Source: Coprococcus_C sp934318045 (lineage in GTDB: Bacteria > Bacillota > Clostridia > Lachnospirales > Lachnospiraceae). From it: a stretch of DNA of 64,000 nt. Within the stretch, counting starts at the first letter, position 1; each line of letters begins with the position of its first letter. A model generated the notes under the pieces. The model ran no database searches, had not been told where the DNA came from, and saw nothing but the letters and a program-made list of their open reading frames with translations. Below are positions 43,001 through 51,907 of this stretch, in pieces. The translations under genes were made by a program, and so were the position numbers. The stretch is taken from assembly GCA_934318045.1 (NCBI GenBank), contig CAKREY010000002.1:124001-188000 (forward strand), read 5' to 3'.

Positions 43001-44439
43001 GCAAGCTTTGAGCCTATCGCATATACTTGTTCCGCGTTGCCATCGGCATCCAGGATTGCCATTCCTTCTTTTGTTGCGATTGCAATTTTCCCATCCGTCA
43101 AAGGCAATACTCTATTCACCGTAATTCCCGGAAGTCCATTTGACCTTCCAAATACTGTGATGGTTCCATCCGTCTGATATTTGATAACACCATACTTTCG
43201 ATATGTGGAAATCCACATAGTTCCTTTTTTATCTGCAATAACATGTCTTACACTGACATTTTTCAGCATTTCTGTCAGCTCGTTAACTTCCTGTTCTCCT
43301 TTTTGATTATAAATATATAATCCATCATCTGTTGCAATGTATGTTCTGTTTTTGTATTCATATACCGCATTTACCATGCTTTCCGGCAAGCCAACAGAAA
43401 GGTTGTAATCTGTAAATTTGCTTTTTGTCAAAAGCAGCAAGCCGACACGTGAGGATGCAACCCAGTAATTTCCTTCATAATCCTGGATCATACAGGAAAT
43501 ATAAGTATCCACCTTGCTGTCATTGATTTTTACAAAATTTGACCGGCTGTCAAAATATCCATATCCATTATCGGCACATACCCAGACTCTTCCCTGCGTG
43601 TCCTGCATAAAGCTGTTGATGCCATCCACACCTGAAACAATCGTATGTCTGCTTGTTGCAGACCGGAACACATACACCTCATACCCGGTTGTCCCAACAT
43701 ACACCTGATTCTGACAGACATAAATAGCATTTAATTCATCGGCTGTCTGATCTGAGATTTCTATTTTTTTGAGAATTCCATCCTGATTGAAAACATAAAT
43801 CAGATTATTGCTGGTCAATCCCCATATCTCATCCGCTTTTGAAACAAGCCCCCGGAACTCAGTTCCGGCAAGCGTTGAATTACTACACGGCTGCAGACAA
43901 TACTCCGACGTATCGGTCCGTCCTGTGTCCGACACATCGCAAATCGTATACAAACCGTTCATGCTTCCAACATAGACTGTTCCATCCGACGCTACAGCAA
44001 TTGATATAATCATCTTAATCCCATTATAATATTCTTCCTGCAGATGATGTGTTTTTCCATCCTCAATATAAAAAAGTCCATAATTATCCGTACCAATCCA
44101 CATACGTCCTTTTTCATCCTGTGTGATACAATTGATGGAATATAAATCTGTCCGTTCAGTATCCCACAGATCAATACTCTGGAATCCGGATCCATTTGAG
44201 CGGTACAAGCCGCCATCTGTACCTACCCAGATATAACCGGAAGAAGATTGATACAAACAATTGATTTCATTACTTCCAATTCCTGATTTCTGATTATAAA
44301 CAGTCTGGACATAACCAGCCAGAAAAGAATCTTTTGCTTTTGCCGGCACCTGAAATGAAGACAGCAGAAAAAGGCATGCCATAAGGAATGCCATAATTTC
44401 TGCTATGAATTTTTTACCTTTATTGTCTGGTTTAATCAT
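40096..44439 (-). CDS. Hybrid two-component sensor with propeller domain and degenerate H-box
   Basis: 1447 residues. Signal or anchor helix (about 15-35), a long two-component-regulator propeller region with repeats such as YIWVGTDGGLYR and RMWIGTDNYGLFY (about 50-640), a Y_Y_Y domain (YQLEGFDAKKTELKGDD), one transmembrane helix (about 770-790), then dimerisation, ATPase, receiver and HPt domains. The H-box reads MSNEIKTPIHAM: the phosphoacceptor His is Asn823. ATPase motifs DNAIRYT, DTGIGI and GHGAGLAIA are intact. Receiver Asp1128 (VVFMDLSMP) and Lys are present, but the usual Thr/Ser is Asp (IIALDPDA). HPt His1279 is present (KIHSIRTLSNSIGA). It resembles Bacteroides-style polysaccharide sensors. 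No AraC domain. Confidence 0.9.
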   Translation of the reverse strand: MIKPDNKGKKFIAEIMAFLMACLFLLSSFQVPAKAKDSFLAGYVQTVYNQKSGIGSNEINCLYQSSSGYIWVGTDGGLYRSNGSGFQSIDLWDTERTDLYSINCITQDEKGRMWIGTDNYGLFYIEDGKTHHLQEEYYNGIKMIISIAVASDGTVYVGSMNGLYTICDVSDTGRTDTSEYCLQPCSNSTLAGTEFRGLVSKADEIWGLTSNNLIYVFNQDGILKKIEISDQTADELNAIYVCQNQVYVGTTGYEVYVFRSATSRHTIVSGVDGINSFMQDTQGRVWVCADNGYGYFDSRSNFVKINDSKVDTYISCMIQDYEGNYWVASSRVGLLLLTKSKFTDYNLSVGLPESMVNAVYEYKNRTYIATDDGLYIYNQKGEQEVNELTEMLKNVSVRHVIADKKGTMWISTYRKYGVIKYQTDGTITVFGRSNGLPGITVNRVLPLTDGKIAIATKEGMAILDADGNAEQVYAIGSKLAEVNVLSLFETENGDILAGTDGEGIFRIERGQDKLVQYKTEDGLNSDVVTCFSQGQQGIWIGTDSGVCFFSEGFRMISNVEYSNSIYDIIIDQGSVWLIGSLGILRSSEDELLGSNGISERYLATGDGLIKTISTTGNACIDKNGKLYICCNEGISVLNTEHIWYNEMPPIIKVTKIDVDGVSYEFDDLSDGLLIKRDASKITIDFAVFSYMNRGNMKVEYQLEGFDAKKTELKGDDVLQAVYTNLNGGVYTFTVNAYNGDGVACEKPLSFVIEKQKRIFESPLARIILIFSVVVVILLLLLTVIHVRKMLKSKTSALEQLSKEHEEAVKTSTAKNDYLANMSNEIKTPIHAMMVKADELLHVVDHDSPYRKDIRGIYEIGNDILASVDDIILLAKLESGRIELEESNYAVSDLAADMSDYVIKQMAEADKDVKFFVELGENITDNLIGDVDKIRSILVILLDNAIRYTKQGSVTLSIDGYEYTDHAHRDMINILFTVADTGIGIQEERLETIFELYETGDNMKNSTHPGHGAGLAIAKGYADILNAELTVESVYGAGSTFVLSLDQKPAVKLSSGQVVSKIDDTVSKEDAEKLWLPEVSALLVDDDEVSVEVSRKVLTSFDMKLDVATSGLSAIDMVLNHDYDVVFMDLSMPIMNGVDAMREIRDLDDIKYAMLPIIALDPDAIEGNRGNNITAGFTDSIVKPMEPRRVAAILKDCLPEKKLQERSDDVKLLIEGSRFCEGLRRLQESLDVEEAIQRIGGSIEVYNKLIRAFYMQNKDAADTLAEKSTRDIRTFKAKIHSIRTLSNSIGAYEFAKYAAKMEASVNVGKRDQLRQNLKEFIDELVYLLLIVEDYEHFVDEVSGMTDEEYAAKMAQKEEKTETDIAVQPEEKTEVSDDRSVIAISVLDTIVADAEAGDYTAATEELDALLQRGYDGDNLEFLYALSDVLKEKQPEAVLELVNTYKDLKL

Positions 44440-44465
44440 AATGCCATACTTATTCTGATTTCAGA

Positions 44466-45845
44466 TCACGCTTCTTTTAAAAATACTTTATAACATTTAT
44501 ATGCTTCATATATATCTGCTTTTGATGTAATCTCCCACGGAGCATGCATATTCAGCACTGCCACACCACAGTCGATCACTTCCATACCATACAGTGAAAG
44601 GATATAAGCAATTGTACCGCCACCGCCGATATCAACCTTGCCTAGTTCCGCTGTCTGGAAGCAGACTTCGTTTTTGTCCATCATCTTGCGGATTCGTGCG
44701 ATATATTCCGCATTTGCATCGTTGCTTCCGGATTTTCCTCTCGAGCCGGTAAATTTACTGAATACAACACCTCTTCCAAAATACGAAGCGTTATTTTTCT
44801 CAAATGCATCTGCAAATAACGGATCATACGCTGCATTCACATCCGAAGAAAGCATGCTGGAATTTGCCAAACATCTGCGCAGGGAAAGCTCACTAAACGC
44901 TCCCATTGCATCCATCAATTCTGCAACCGAGTTCTCAAAGAACCGTGACTGCATGCCGGTTGCACCGACACTGCCGATTTCTTCTTTGTCTGTAAGCAGA
45001 CAGCAGGTTGTCTTGTCCACTGCATCCACTTCGAGCATCGCAGCAAGTGATGTATACGCACAGACACGGTCGTCCTGTCCATAGGACATCACCATGCTCT
45101 TATCAAGGCCTGCTTCCCGTGCATGACCAGCCGGAACCACTTCAATCTCCGCTGACATGAAATCTTCCTCATCCATGTCATATTTTTCTTTTAATATCGC
45201 AAGGATTCCAGCTTTGACTGCATCCTTTTCCTCACCCTTTAACGGCTTGCTTCCGACAAGGACATCCAGTTTTTCCCCTTCAATCACTTTGTTTGCTTTT
45301 TTCTCCATCTGCTCGCCGGCAAGGTGAATCAATAGATCGGTCACACAAAATACAGGGTCACCTTTTTCTTCTCCAATATTCACAGTCTCCACGCTGCCAT
45401 CTTTCTTGACAATCACGCCATGAAGTGCAAGTGGAAGTGTCACCCATTGGTATTTCTTGATGCCGCCATAGTAATGTGTATCGAGATATGCAAAATCTTC
45501 ACTCTCATACAACGGATTCTGCTTTACATCCATCCTTGGAGAATCAATATGTGCACCGAGAATATTCATACCGTGCTCGATTTTTTTCTTGCCGATCATA
45601 AAAAGCGCGACCGTTTTGCCCATGCATACATTGTATACTTTATCACCCGCTTTTAAAGTTTTCTTTTCTTTTGTAATATCAGCCAGATTCACATATCCAT
45701 GTTCTTCGGCAAGCTTCACAATCTGCTTTGTGCACTCGCGTTCTGTCTTTCCTTTGTCCAGAAACTTCAGATAATCTTTGCAAAGCTTTTCGAGCTCTGT
45801 CATCTGTTTTTTGTCATAGGTTGTCCATGCATTTTTTCGTTTCAT
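44466..45845 (-). CDS. M18-family metal aminopeptidase
   Basis: 459 residues. M18 signatures: NILGAHIDSPRMDVKQNPLYE, CLLTDKEEIGSVGATGMQS with the catalytic Glu pair, GSRGKSGSNDANAEYIA and the C-terminal VLNMHAPWEITSKADIYEAYK. Two-zinc tetrahedral aminopeptidases of this family release acidic or neutral N-terminal residues and form dodecamers. No signal peptide, so cytosolic. It sits between the hybrid sensor and argD, same strand. Confidence 0.93.
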   Translation of the reverse strand: MKRKNAWTTYDKKQMTELEKLCKDYLKFLDKGKTERECTKQIVKLAEEHGYVNLADITKEKKTLKAGDKVYNVCMGKTVALFMIGKKKIEHGMNILGAHIDSPRMDVKQNPLYESEDFAYLDTHYYGGIKKYQWVTLPLALHGVIVKKDGSVETVNIGEEKGDPVFCVTDLLIHLAGEQMEKKANKVIEGEKLDVLVGSKPLKGEEKDAVKAGILAILKEKYDMDEEDFMSAEIEVVPAGHAREAGLDKSMVMSYGQDDRVCAYTSLAAMLEVDAVDKTTCCLLTDKEEIGSVGATGMQSRFFENSVAELMDAMGAFSELSLRRCLANSSMLSSDVNAAYDPLFADAFEKNNASYFGRGVVFSKFTGSRGKSGSNDANAEYIARIRKMMDKNEVCFQTAELGKVDIGGGGTIAYILSLYGMEVIDCGVAVLNMHAPWEITSKADIYEAYKCYKVFLKEA

Positions 45846-45890
45846 CGGTCATAGCCTCCTGTCTGTGCTTTACGCTTTTATCTATTACTA

Positions 45891-47102
45891 TTATACCAAT
45901 TTTGAAACAACTTTATTTAAAATATCAAATGCCGCATCACATTCTTTCTCTGTGATATCGAGCGGTGGTACAAGCCGGATCACACCCGGGCGGACTGCAG
46001 TAATCAAAAGTCCTTCATCCGCTGCCTGGTATTTCAGATCTGTTGCAATCTCCTTTTCAAATTCCACACCAATCATCAGCCCGCGTCCACGGACTTCTTT
46101 TACGCATGGCAGTTTTGCAAGTTTCGCGCGGAAATAGGTTCCCATCTTCTCGGCATTTTCCGGAAGGTGGTTATCCATGATCTCACCAATCTGTGCATAG
46201 CTTGCTGCGCACGCAACCGGATTACCGGCATATGTACTTCCATGTGCACCCGGTCCAAATGTGAGAGCCAGCTCGGCACTTGTACACATCGCACCGATCG
46301 GCATACCGCCGCCCATAGCCTTTGCCATGCTGACGCAATCCGGTTTGACACCATATCCCATATAAGCCATCAGACTACCTGTTCTTCCCCATCCTGTCTG
46401 CACTTCATCAAACAGCAATAACATATTCCGCTCATCACACAGTTTCCGAAGTCCCTGGAGAAATTCTTTTGTTGCCGGAATCACGCCGCCTTCTCCCTGC
46501 ACCGGCTCAACCATGATTGCAATCGTATCTTCTGTACAGGCATCTGCAAACGACTGTACGTCATTGAACTTTGCATATGAAAATCCGGGAATCATCGGAT
46601 CATAATTTTTCTGGATCGCAGTTCCCGGCTGACCGGTTGCCGCCAGTGTCGCAAGCGTACGTCCATGGAAACTGTTCTCTGCAGTTACGATATGATACCG
46701 GTTCGGTCCAAAATGATCTTTGCCATATTTTCTGGCAAGTTTTATCATTACTTCGTTTGCCTCTGCACCGGAATTCTGATAATATATCTTTTCCATGCCG
46801 ATTGCATCGCAGATACGCTTTGCAAGCATCGCCTGCGGAACCGTATAAAAATAATTGGATGCATGCATCATCTCCTGGCACTGCTCCTGAATCGCCTGCA
46901 CAACTTTTTTGTTACAATGCCCAGCGGAATTGACTGCAATTCCGGCCATAAAATCCAGATAGCGCTTTCCGGTCTCATCAACGACATAATCATCCTCGCC
47001 TTTTTCAGCTATGAAATCAAACCGTTTGAATGTCTCATAAAAATATGTATTGTACATGTCTTTGATTTCAGCCTTTGTCTTTCCGGTACTTTTTAAATTC
47101 AT
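45891..47102 (-). CDS. argD: Acetylornithine aminotransferase (class III)
   Basis: 403 residues. PLP class III features: NSGAEANEVMIKLARKYG, SFHGRTLATLAATGQ, LLLFDEVQTGWGRTG and the PLP Lys in SMAKAMGGGMPIGAM, then THGSTYAGNPVACA-like (AHGSTYAGNPVACAA). It most closely resembles ArgD, which converts N-acetylglutamate semialdehyde to N-acetylornithine. No other arg gene is nearby, so a related omega-aminotransferase activity remains possible. Confidence 0.85.
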   Translation of the reverse strand: MNLKSTGKTKAEIKDMYNTYFYETFKRFDFIAEKGEDDYVVDETGKRYLDFMAGIAVNSAGHCNKKVVQAIQEQCQEMMHASNYFYTVPQAMLAKRICDAIGMEKIYYQNSGAEANEVMIKLARKYGKDHFGPNRYHIVTAENSFHGRTLATLAATGQPGTAIQKNYDPMIPGFSYAKFNDVQSFADACTEDTIAIMVEPVQGEGGVIPATKEFLQGLRKLCDERNMLLLFDEVQTGWGRTGSLMAYMGYGVKPDCVSMAKAMGGGMPIGAMCTSAELALTFGPGAHGSTYAGNPVACAASYAQIGEIMDNHLPENAEKMGTYFRAKLAKLPCVKEVRGRGLMIGVEFEKEIATDLKYQAADEGLLITAVRPGVIRLVPPLDITEKECDAAFDILNKVVSKLV

Positions 47103-47141
47103 CTTCTCTCACCTCATAAAATGTATAGGAATAAATTTCAG

Positions 47142-47168
47142 ATGCCGGCAGAGATTTTCTGCCGGCAT
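47142..47168 (-). terminator. GC-rich hairpin between cheV and argD
   Basis: A perfect 11-base-pair stem ATGCCGGCAGA/TCTGCCGGCAT with a 5-base loop lies 9 bases past the cheV stop. The following bases (CTGAAATTTATT on the minus strand) contain only a weak U tract, so it may terminate partially. Confidence 0.65.
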
Positions 47169-47176
47169 ATCGTTTG

Positions 47177-48088
47177 CTATCCGTATATCTGACTGGCTAC
47201 CAGTTTATCCAATATTCCAACCAGCTGTCCAATCTCCGGTTTACTGATCTGTGCATCTGCACCAAGCAGATCCCCTTTCCGCTTCATATCTTCGTTGATC
47301 AACGATGAGAAAATGATAATCGGAATCTGTTTTAATCCTTCTGTTTCACGGATCAATTTAATCAGATGATGACCATCCATCTGCGGCATCTCTATATCTG
47401 TGATCAGGCACTTGGCACCATACTCCACGCCATTGTTCTTTTTCAATTCACACAGATAATCCCATGCTTCCTGTCCATTATTCTTGATCGTAAGCTTTGT
47501 ATATCCGGCTTTGTGAAGTGAATCCTCGATCAATTTGCAAAGCATCATCGAATCTTCTGCAATCAGAATCGGAATATCATTTCTCTGACGGTTTCCAAGC
47601 TCTGACACCTGTGAAATCCGCAGGCTTGTCTCCGGGCAGATACCTTCCACAATTCTTTCAAAATCCAGAATGATCAACAGATTGTCCGGATTTTTAATAA
47701 TTCCTGTCGCAACTCCGGTTCCCGGTCCACTGACTGTCTCGTCCGGCTTCACTACATCCTTCCACGATACACGGTTAATGCCAATCACTGACTGTACATC
47801 AAACGCAATATTCAGATTATTAAAATTCGTTACAATCAAAAAATTATTTTTCTTGTCCGGATTTGCAAATCCAAGTGTCTGAAAAAGATCAATGACTGTA
47901 ATGATATCTCCCCGTGGCATAAAAATACCCTCGATACATGGATGTGAATTTGGCACCGGCGTAATCTCCTGATACGGAAGAATCTCCCGTACTTTTTCTA
48001 CATTAATGCCATAATGATTGCCCTGTATTACAAACTCCAACACTTCCAGCTCATTTGTACCGCTTTCCAGCAAAATATTTGAATCCAT
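47177..48088 (-). CDS. cheV: CheV, CheW-receiver coupling protein
   Basis: 303 residues. N-terminal CheW domain (about 1-165: VLEFVIQGNHYGINVEKVREIL, IFMPRGDIITVIDL) fused to a response-regulator receiver domain (IPILIAEDSMMLCKLIED, phospho-acceptor Asp in CLITDIEMPQMDGHHL, Lys in AQISKPE). It couples chemoreceptors to CheA, with phosphorylation tuning adaptation. Together with cheX at 21.9 kb it indicates a motile or chemotactic organism. Confidence 0.95.
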   Translation of the reverse strand: MDSNILLESGTNELEVLEFVIQGNHYGINVEKVREILPYQEITPVPNSHPCIEGIFMPRGDIITVIDLFQTLGFANPDKKNNFLIVTNFNNLNIAFDVQSVIGINRVSWKDVVKPDETVSGPGTGVATGIIKNPDNLLIILDFERIVEGICPETSLRISQVSELGNRQRNDIPILIAEDSMMLCKLIEDSLHKAGYTKLTIKNNGQEAWDYLCELKKNNGVEYGAKCLITDIEMPQMDGHHLIKLIRETEGLKQIPIIIFSSLINEDMKRKGDLLGADAQISKPEIGQLVGILDKLVASQIYG

Positions 48089-48116
48089 ATGTGTCCTCCT
48101 CTATCTCTGCATATAT

Positions 48117-48944
48117 CTACTGTTCCAATTGCAAAACAGCACTTGTGCCACCATACTTCACTTGCAATTTTACATCCTTCATCTGTTGTGCAACCGAATC
48201 CGAAACTGTGTACAACAAGACATCTTCTTCCCGGCTGCTCGCCATAACCGTCTTGCTAAACGTGTACAGATCATCTGACAGGATTGTAAGCATCTGCTTT
48301 GACTTCCGGTTGTTGTCAATGATGATATTGTATGTCACATCTTTACTGTATAAATCTATATTCTGATCTTCATCTGTTTTATTCTCGATATCAAATTTCA
48401 GTACCAAAAGCTTATATCCTTCCGGCGCCTGCACTTCGATATACATACCATCCTGGTCATAGGAAGGATAACTGTCTGCGAGCATATAATAAGAATACCT
48501 TGCAGAAATCCGATTTTCGCCTACAAACGAAGCAATATCAAAATCCGGATCCACTGTTGCATTGATTGCTCCATCCACCGGTTCCTCTGATGTCACAGCT
48601 GCCTGTGTCGTATCCGATTTTGTGTCTTCCGGTTTTTTTTCTGCTTCCGCAGTCGTCGCTTCTGTCGTTGCAGACTCTGTTGCAGCAGACGTCGTATCCG
48701 CATCTGTCTGTGTCATAGTTTCCTCCGTGCCATCGTCCGGATCATAACGCATATGATATCCTTTGTCATATTTTAACAAAAGTTCTGCTGCATACTCCGC
48801 GATCAAATGATTTTCTTCATCGGTAAGATCGATCACTTTCCCGCAGCCAGTCATGCTGAACGTCACTGCAGCAATCAGCAGACCGATACCAAATCGCCTG
48901 CTAATGTTCCGCTTTCTGCACTTTTTTACCTGGTGTTTTTTCAT
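48117..48944 (-). CDS. Lipoprotein with low-complexity linker
   Basis: About 275 residues. A basic N-terminus and hydrophobic signal end in the lipobox FSMTGC. A Thr/Ala/Glu-rich linker follows (about 65-125: TDADTTSAATESATTEATT), then a C-terminal beta-rich domain (MYIEVQAPEGYKLLVLKFDIENKTDE) resembling the extracellular immunoglobulin-like DUF4352/DUF5067 type. The start at 48944 is preferred over a TTG at 48971. It lies directly downstream of the two-component pair, in the same direction. Function unknown. Confidence 0.75.
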   Translation of the reverse strand: MKKHQVKKCRKRNISRRFGIGLLIAAVTFSMTGCGKVIDLTDEENHLIAEYAAELLLKYDKGYHMRYDPDDGTEETMTQTDADTTSAATESATTEATTAEAEKKPEDTKSDTTQAAVTSEEPVDGAINATVDPDFDIASFVGENRISARYSYYMLADSYPSYDQDGMYIEVQAPEGYKLLVLKFDIENKTDEDQNIDLYSKDVTYNIIIDNNRKSKQMLTILSDDLYTFSKTVMASSREEDVLLYTVSDSVAQQMKDVKLQVKYGGTSAVLQLEQ

Positions 48945-49014
48945 TTTCGTTTTCCCAACTTTATCATACAACTATACTTAAACATCTTATGACATGATAT
49001 TTTGTATTTTACCA

Positions 49015-50469
49015 CTATTTTTGTTTATCGGCAAGCACATTAGCATCCAAATCAAAGTAAAAGAGCACGCCATCCGCAACATTTTCCACACCATATTTTT
49101 TACCGTGTGCTTCCATGGTAGCTGCAACAATCGAAAGTCCGATTCCGTTGCCGCCATACTCTCTTGTCCGAGCTTTATCTGCCTTATAAAATTTTTCAAA
49201 CACACGCCCGATATCTTCCTCGGCAATCCAGTCACCCTGGTTATAGACACAGACACGAATGTCATTTCCCATCGGTTGAAATGTAATCCGGATCACACCG
49301 CCTTCCCGCACATAATGAATCGCATTGGTCAGATAATTCGTGAAAACTTCTTCGATCATAAATTCATCTGCCCAGACATATACCGGTCCTTTTTCTTCAA
49401 AAATAATCTCCGCATGCTTATCTTCTGCTAAAATTTTTGTAGATGCAAGGATGGAATTGACAAACGAAACCAGTTCAAACCGCTCAATATTTAACTTCGT
49501 ATCGCCAAATTCAATCTCGTTCAAGGTGAGGAGCCGCTTTACCATCGTGTTCATCTTATGCGACTCATCGATGATAACATCCGTATAAAAATCCCGGCTT
49601 TCCTTGTCATCACACAAATCATCCTTCAATCCTTCTGCATATCCCTGGATTAAGGCAATCGGTGTCTTTAACTCATGGGATACATGTGACAAAAACTCTT
49701 TACGCATATCATCAATCTTACGACGTTCTGCAATATCCCGCTGCAATTCCAGATTGGCAGCCTTTAATTCTGAGATTGTCTCTTCAAGCTTTTCGGACAT
49801 CTCATTCATACTGTTTCCAAGTTCACCAATCTCATCGTTGCTCGTGATCGGTATTTTGACATCAAAATCAAGCTGCGTCATACGTTTTGCAGCTTTCGAC
49901 ATCCGCTTGATCGGTGCAGCAAATATATTGCTGAACAAAAGCATGAAAGCAGTTCCAAATACCATAAGCGAGATACAGATATATACGAAAAGATGCGTCA
50001 TAACTTTCATAACCGACTCTACACGTGCAATCGGTGTCCGAAGCAGAACCTCATATCCATTTTCCAGTCTTCCGATCAAATCATAATAATCTGCGTTCGT
50101 AATCGTATCATGGTTCCGTCGGATGATATATTCTCCTTTTGCAAACTGACTCTCGCTATCCTCGCTACGGATGCTGTTCATCAAACTGCGCATACCTTCC
50201 ATCATCTGACCTTCATCATTGATCGATGTATATACTTTTCCATCCTCCGCATCCACGATCATAACGACCGCATCCTGCGGATTTTTGATCTGCCCAAACA
50301 GATTTCCGTCATCAAAGACTCCACTGTCTTTTCCCTGAAACAATTCATTGCACGAATTATAAGTAGAAATCAGATTGCTTTTAATGCTCGCGAGGAAAAC
50401 ACCTCCCAATACATAACTGCAAAGCAGCCAGGATGCCGCAATTATGAAAACAGAAAAAACAACCACCAT
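49015..50469 (-). CDS. Sensor histidine kinase
   Basis: 484 residues from the first ATG. Two transmembrane helices (about 5-25 and 160-185) flank an extracytoplasmic sensor, followed by HAMP (FAAPIKRMSKAAKRMTQLD), H-box SHVSHELKTPIALIQGYAEGLKD and ATPase motifs LTNAIHYV and GGNGIGLSIVAA. The frame continues open upstream into the regulator gene (reading ARNSIRVKISL before MVVVF) without an ATG, so the true start may be an alternative codon slightly upstream. It partners with the response regulator 35 bases before it. Confidence 0.92.
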   Translation of the reverse strand: MVVVFSVFIIAASWLLCSYVLGGVFLASIKSNLISTYNSCNELFQGKDSGVFDDGNLFGQIKNPQDAVVMIVDAEDGKVYTSINDEGQMMEGMRSLMNSIRSEDSESQFAKGEYIIRRNHDTITNADYYDLIGRLENGYEVLLRTPIARVESVMKVMTHLFVYICISLMVFGTAFMLLFSNIFAAPIKRMSKAAKRMTQLDFDVKIPITSNDEIGELGNSMNEMSEKLEETISELKAANLELQRDIAERRKIDDMRKEFLSHVSHELKTPIALIQGYAEGLKDDLCDDKESRDFYTDVIIDESHKMNTMVKRLLTLNEIEFGDTKLNIERFELVSFVNSILASTKILAEDKHAEIIFEEKGPVYVWADEFMIEEVFTNYLTNAIHYVREGGVIRITFQPMGNDIRVCVYNQGDWIAEEDIGRVFEKFYKADKARTREYGGNGIGLSIVAATMEAHGKKYGVENVADGVLFYFDLDANVLADKQK

Positions 50470-50503
50470 CAGTGAAATCTTGACCCGTATGGAATTACGG
50501 GCT

Positions 50504-51178
50504 TTAGCCTTCGAACTTATAACCCATACCCCATATTGTCTTGATCAGATCACCCTTGGCTCCAAGCTTGCTTCTAAGCTTTTTGACATGAGTGTCAATT
50601 GTCCTGGCATCTCCGAAATAATCATAGTTCCAGACATTGTTCAGGATTTTTTCTCTGGACAATGCAACGCCACGATTCTGGAGAAAATAATTCAATAATT
50701 CAAACTCTTTATAAGAAAGTTCAATCGGCTCTCCGTCCACTTTTACCTGATGTGCCGAAATATCCATCTCAATTCCGTCCACGTTTATGATATTGGATTC
50801 TTCATCTGCAAGTGTCCGCCGCAGCACAGCTTCCACGCGTGCAACCAGAATCCGCGGAGAAAACGGTTTTGTAATGTATTCATCAATTCCAAGATCAAAT
50901 CCACGGAGTTCATCCTTTTCATCGCTTTTTGCAGTCAGCATGATGATAGGAACATCCGAGATTTTACGTACCTCTTCAGCGACTCCATATCCATCCAGCT
51001 TCGGCATCATAACATCCAGAATGATTAATGCAATGTCTTTATCCGACACAAAAATATCGACTGCCTCTTCCCCGTCTGCGGCCTCTACGACCAGATATCC
51101 ATCTTTCGTAAGGAAATCCCGGACTAACTTCCGCATGCGGCTTTCATCGTCCACAACCAGTACTTTTAAATCATTCAT
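50504..51178 (-). CDS. OmpR-family response regulator
   Basis: 224 residues. Receiver domain (LKVLVVDDESRM, Asp in LIILDVMMPKLDGYG, Lys in DEYITKPFSPR) and a winged-helix output domain (LSYKEFELLNYFLQNRG, DARTIDTHVKKLRSKLGAKGDLIKTIWGMGYKFEG). The start at 51178 is set by AGGAGG 7 bases upstream; a longer start at 51211 lacks one. First gene of the operon with the kinase. Confidence 0.95.
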   Translation of the reverse strand: MNDLKVLVVDDESRMRKLVRDFLTKDGYLVVEAADGEEAVDIFVSDKDIALIILDVMMPKLDGYGVAEEVRKISDVPIIMLTAKSDEKDELRGFDLGIDEYITKPFSPRILVARVEAVLRRTLADEESNIINVDGIEMDISAHQVKVDGEPIELSYKEFELLNYFLQNRGVALSREKILNNVWNYDYFGDARTIDTHVKKLRSKLGAKGDLIKTIWGMGYKFEG

Positions 51179-51272
51179 TCCATATCCTCCTAGCATATTT
51201 CGTTCTATCAATATACACGATTATAACACGTATTTATGTTAATTTTGTGTTTTCAAAACAGATTGAAACAAA

Positions 51273-51309
51273 GAAAAAAGCCATCGGTTTTACCCGACAG
51301 CTTTTTTGT
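51273..51309 (-). terminator. Terminator after the 51.3-51.8 kb lipoprotein gene
   Basis: AAAAAAGCCATCGG pairs with CCGACAGCTTTTTT (two G-U pairs) around a short loop, giving A and T tracts on both sides. It touches the lipoprotein stop codon and could also work toward the response-regulator side. Confidence 0.88.
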
Positions 51310-51825
51310 TTACTGATTTACAACAATCCCCTGTTCGTCCGCAATTGTCTGGAGCTTTGACTGGTAATCACTCATCAGTGTAGCTGCCTCTGATATCAAC
51401 GTATCCGCCTGTGTCAGGTAATCTGGATTTTCGCCATCAATGGCAGATACAACCATCTTCATCGCTTCGTATTCTTTCTGGACACTTTGTAAATAACTGT
51501 CCTTTAACGCTTTGACTTCATCTGTTTCAACTTCCATAGCTGAAATCGTCTGGATGCATTTTTCCATCGTTGGAATTGCATTATCCTGCAGAGACGCCTT
51601 ATACGTCTCTAAATCCTGGTTGCTTCCTTCCGCAAAATATGCATTGTATACAGCAATTGCACTGTCATGATCTGCTTTCGCTGTTGGAAGTTCGTCATTT
51701 ACAAACTCTACAACATCATCCTTGACCGAAACCTCCGCATCTTTACCACTCTCTTTTTTTCCACATCCAGCAAGTGCACATGCAAGTGCGATTGTAAGTC
51801 CTGCAATATATAATTTCTTTTTCAT
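51310..51825 (-). CDS. Small lipoprotein
   Basis: 171 residues. Signal peptide MKKKLYIAGLTIALACA and lipobox LAGC (Cys21), then an acidic, helical, mature domain resembling a helical bundle (ETYKASLQDNAIPTMEKCIQTISAMEVETDEVKALK). I do not recognise a named family. It ends at its own terminator and lies downstream of trmD, where rplS would be expected. Confidence 0.75.
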   Translation of the reverse strand: MKKKLYIAGLTIALACALAGCGKKESGKDAEVSVKDDVVEFVNDELPTAKADHDSAIAVYNAYFAEGSNQDLETYKASLQDNAIPTMEKCIQTISAMEVETDEVKALKDSYLQSVQKEYEAMKMVVSAIDGENPDYLTQADTLISEAATLMSDYQSKLQTIADEQGIVVNQ

Positions 51826-51907
51826 CTTCTTCGTCTCCCGTATACTATTTCTGCCTTGCGGCTTTTTCTCGATTATATATCAGAATAGAACATAAAACAA
51901 GCGTAAG

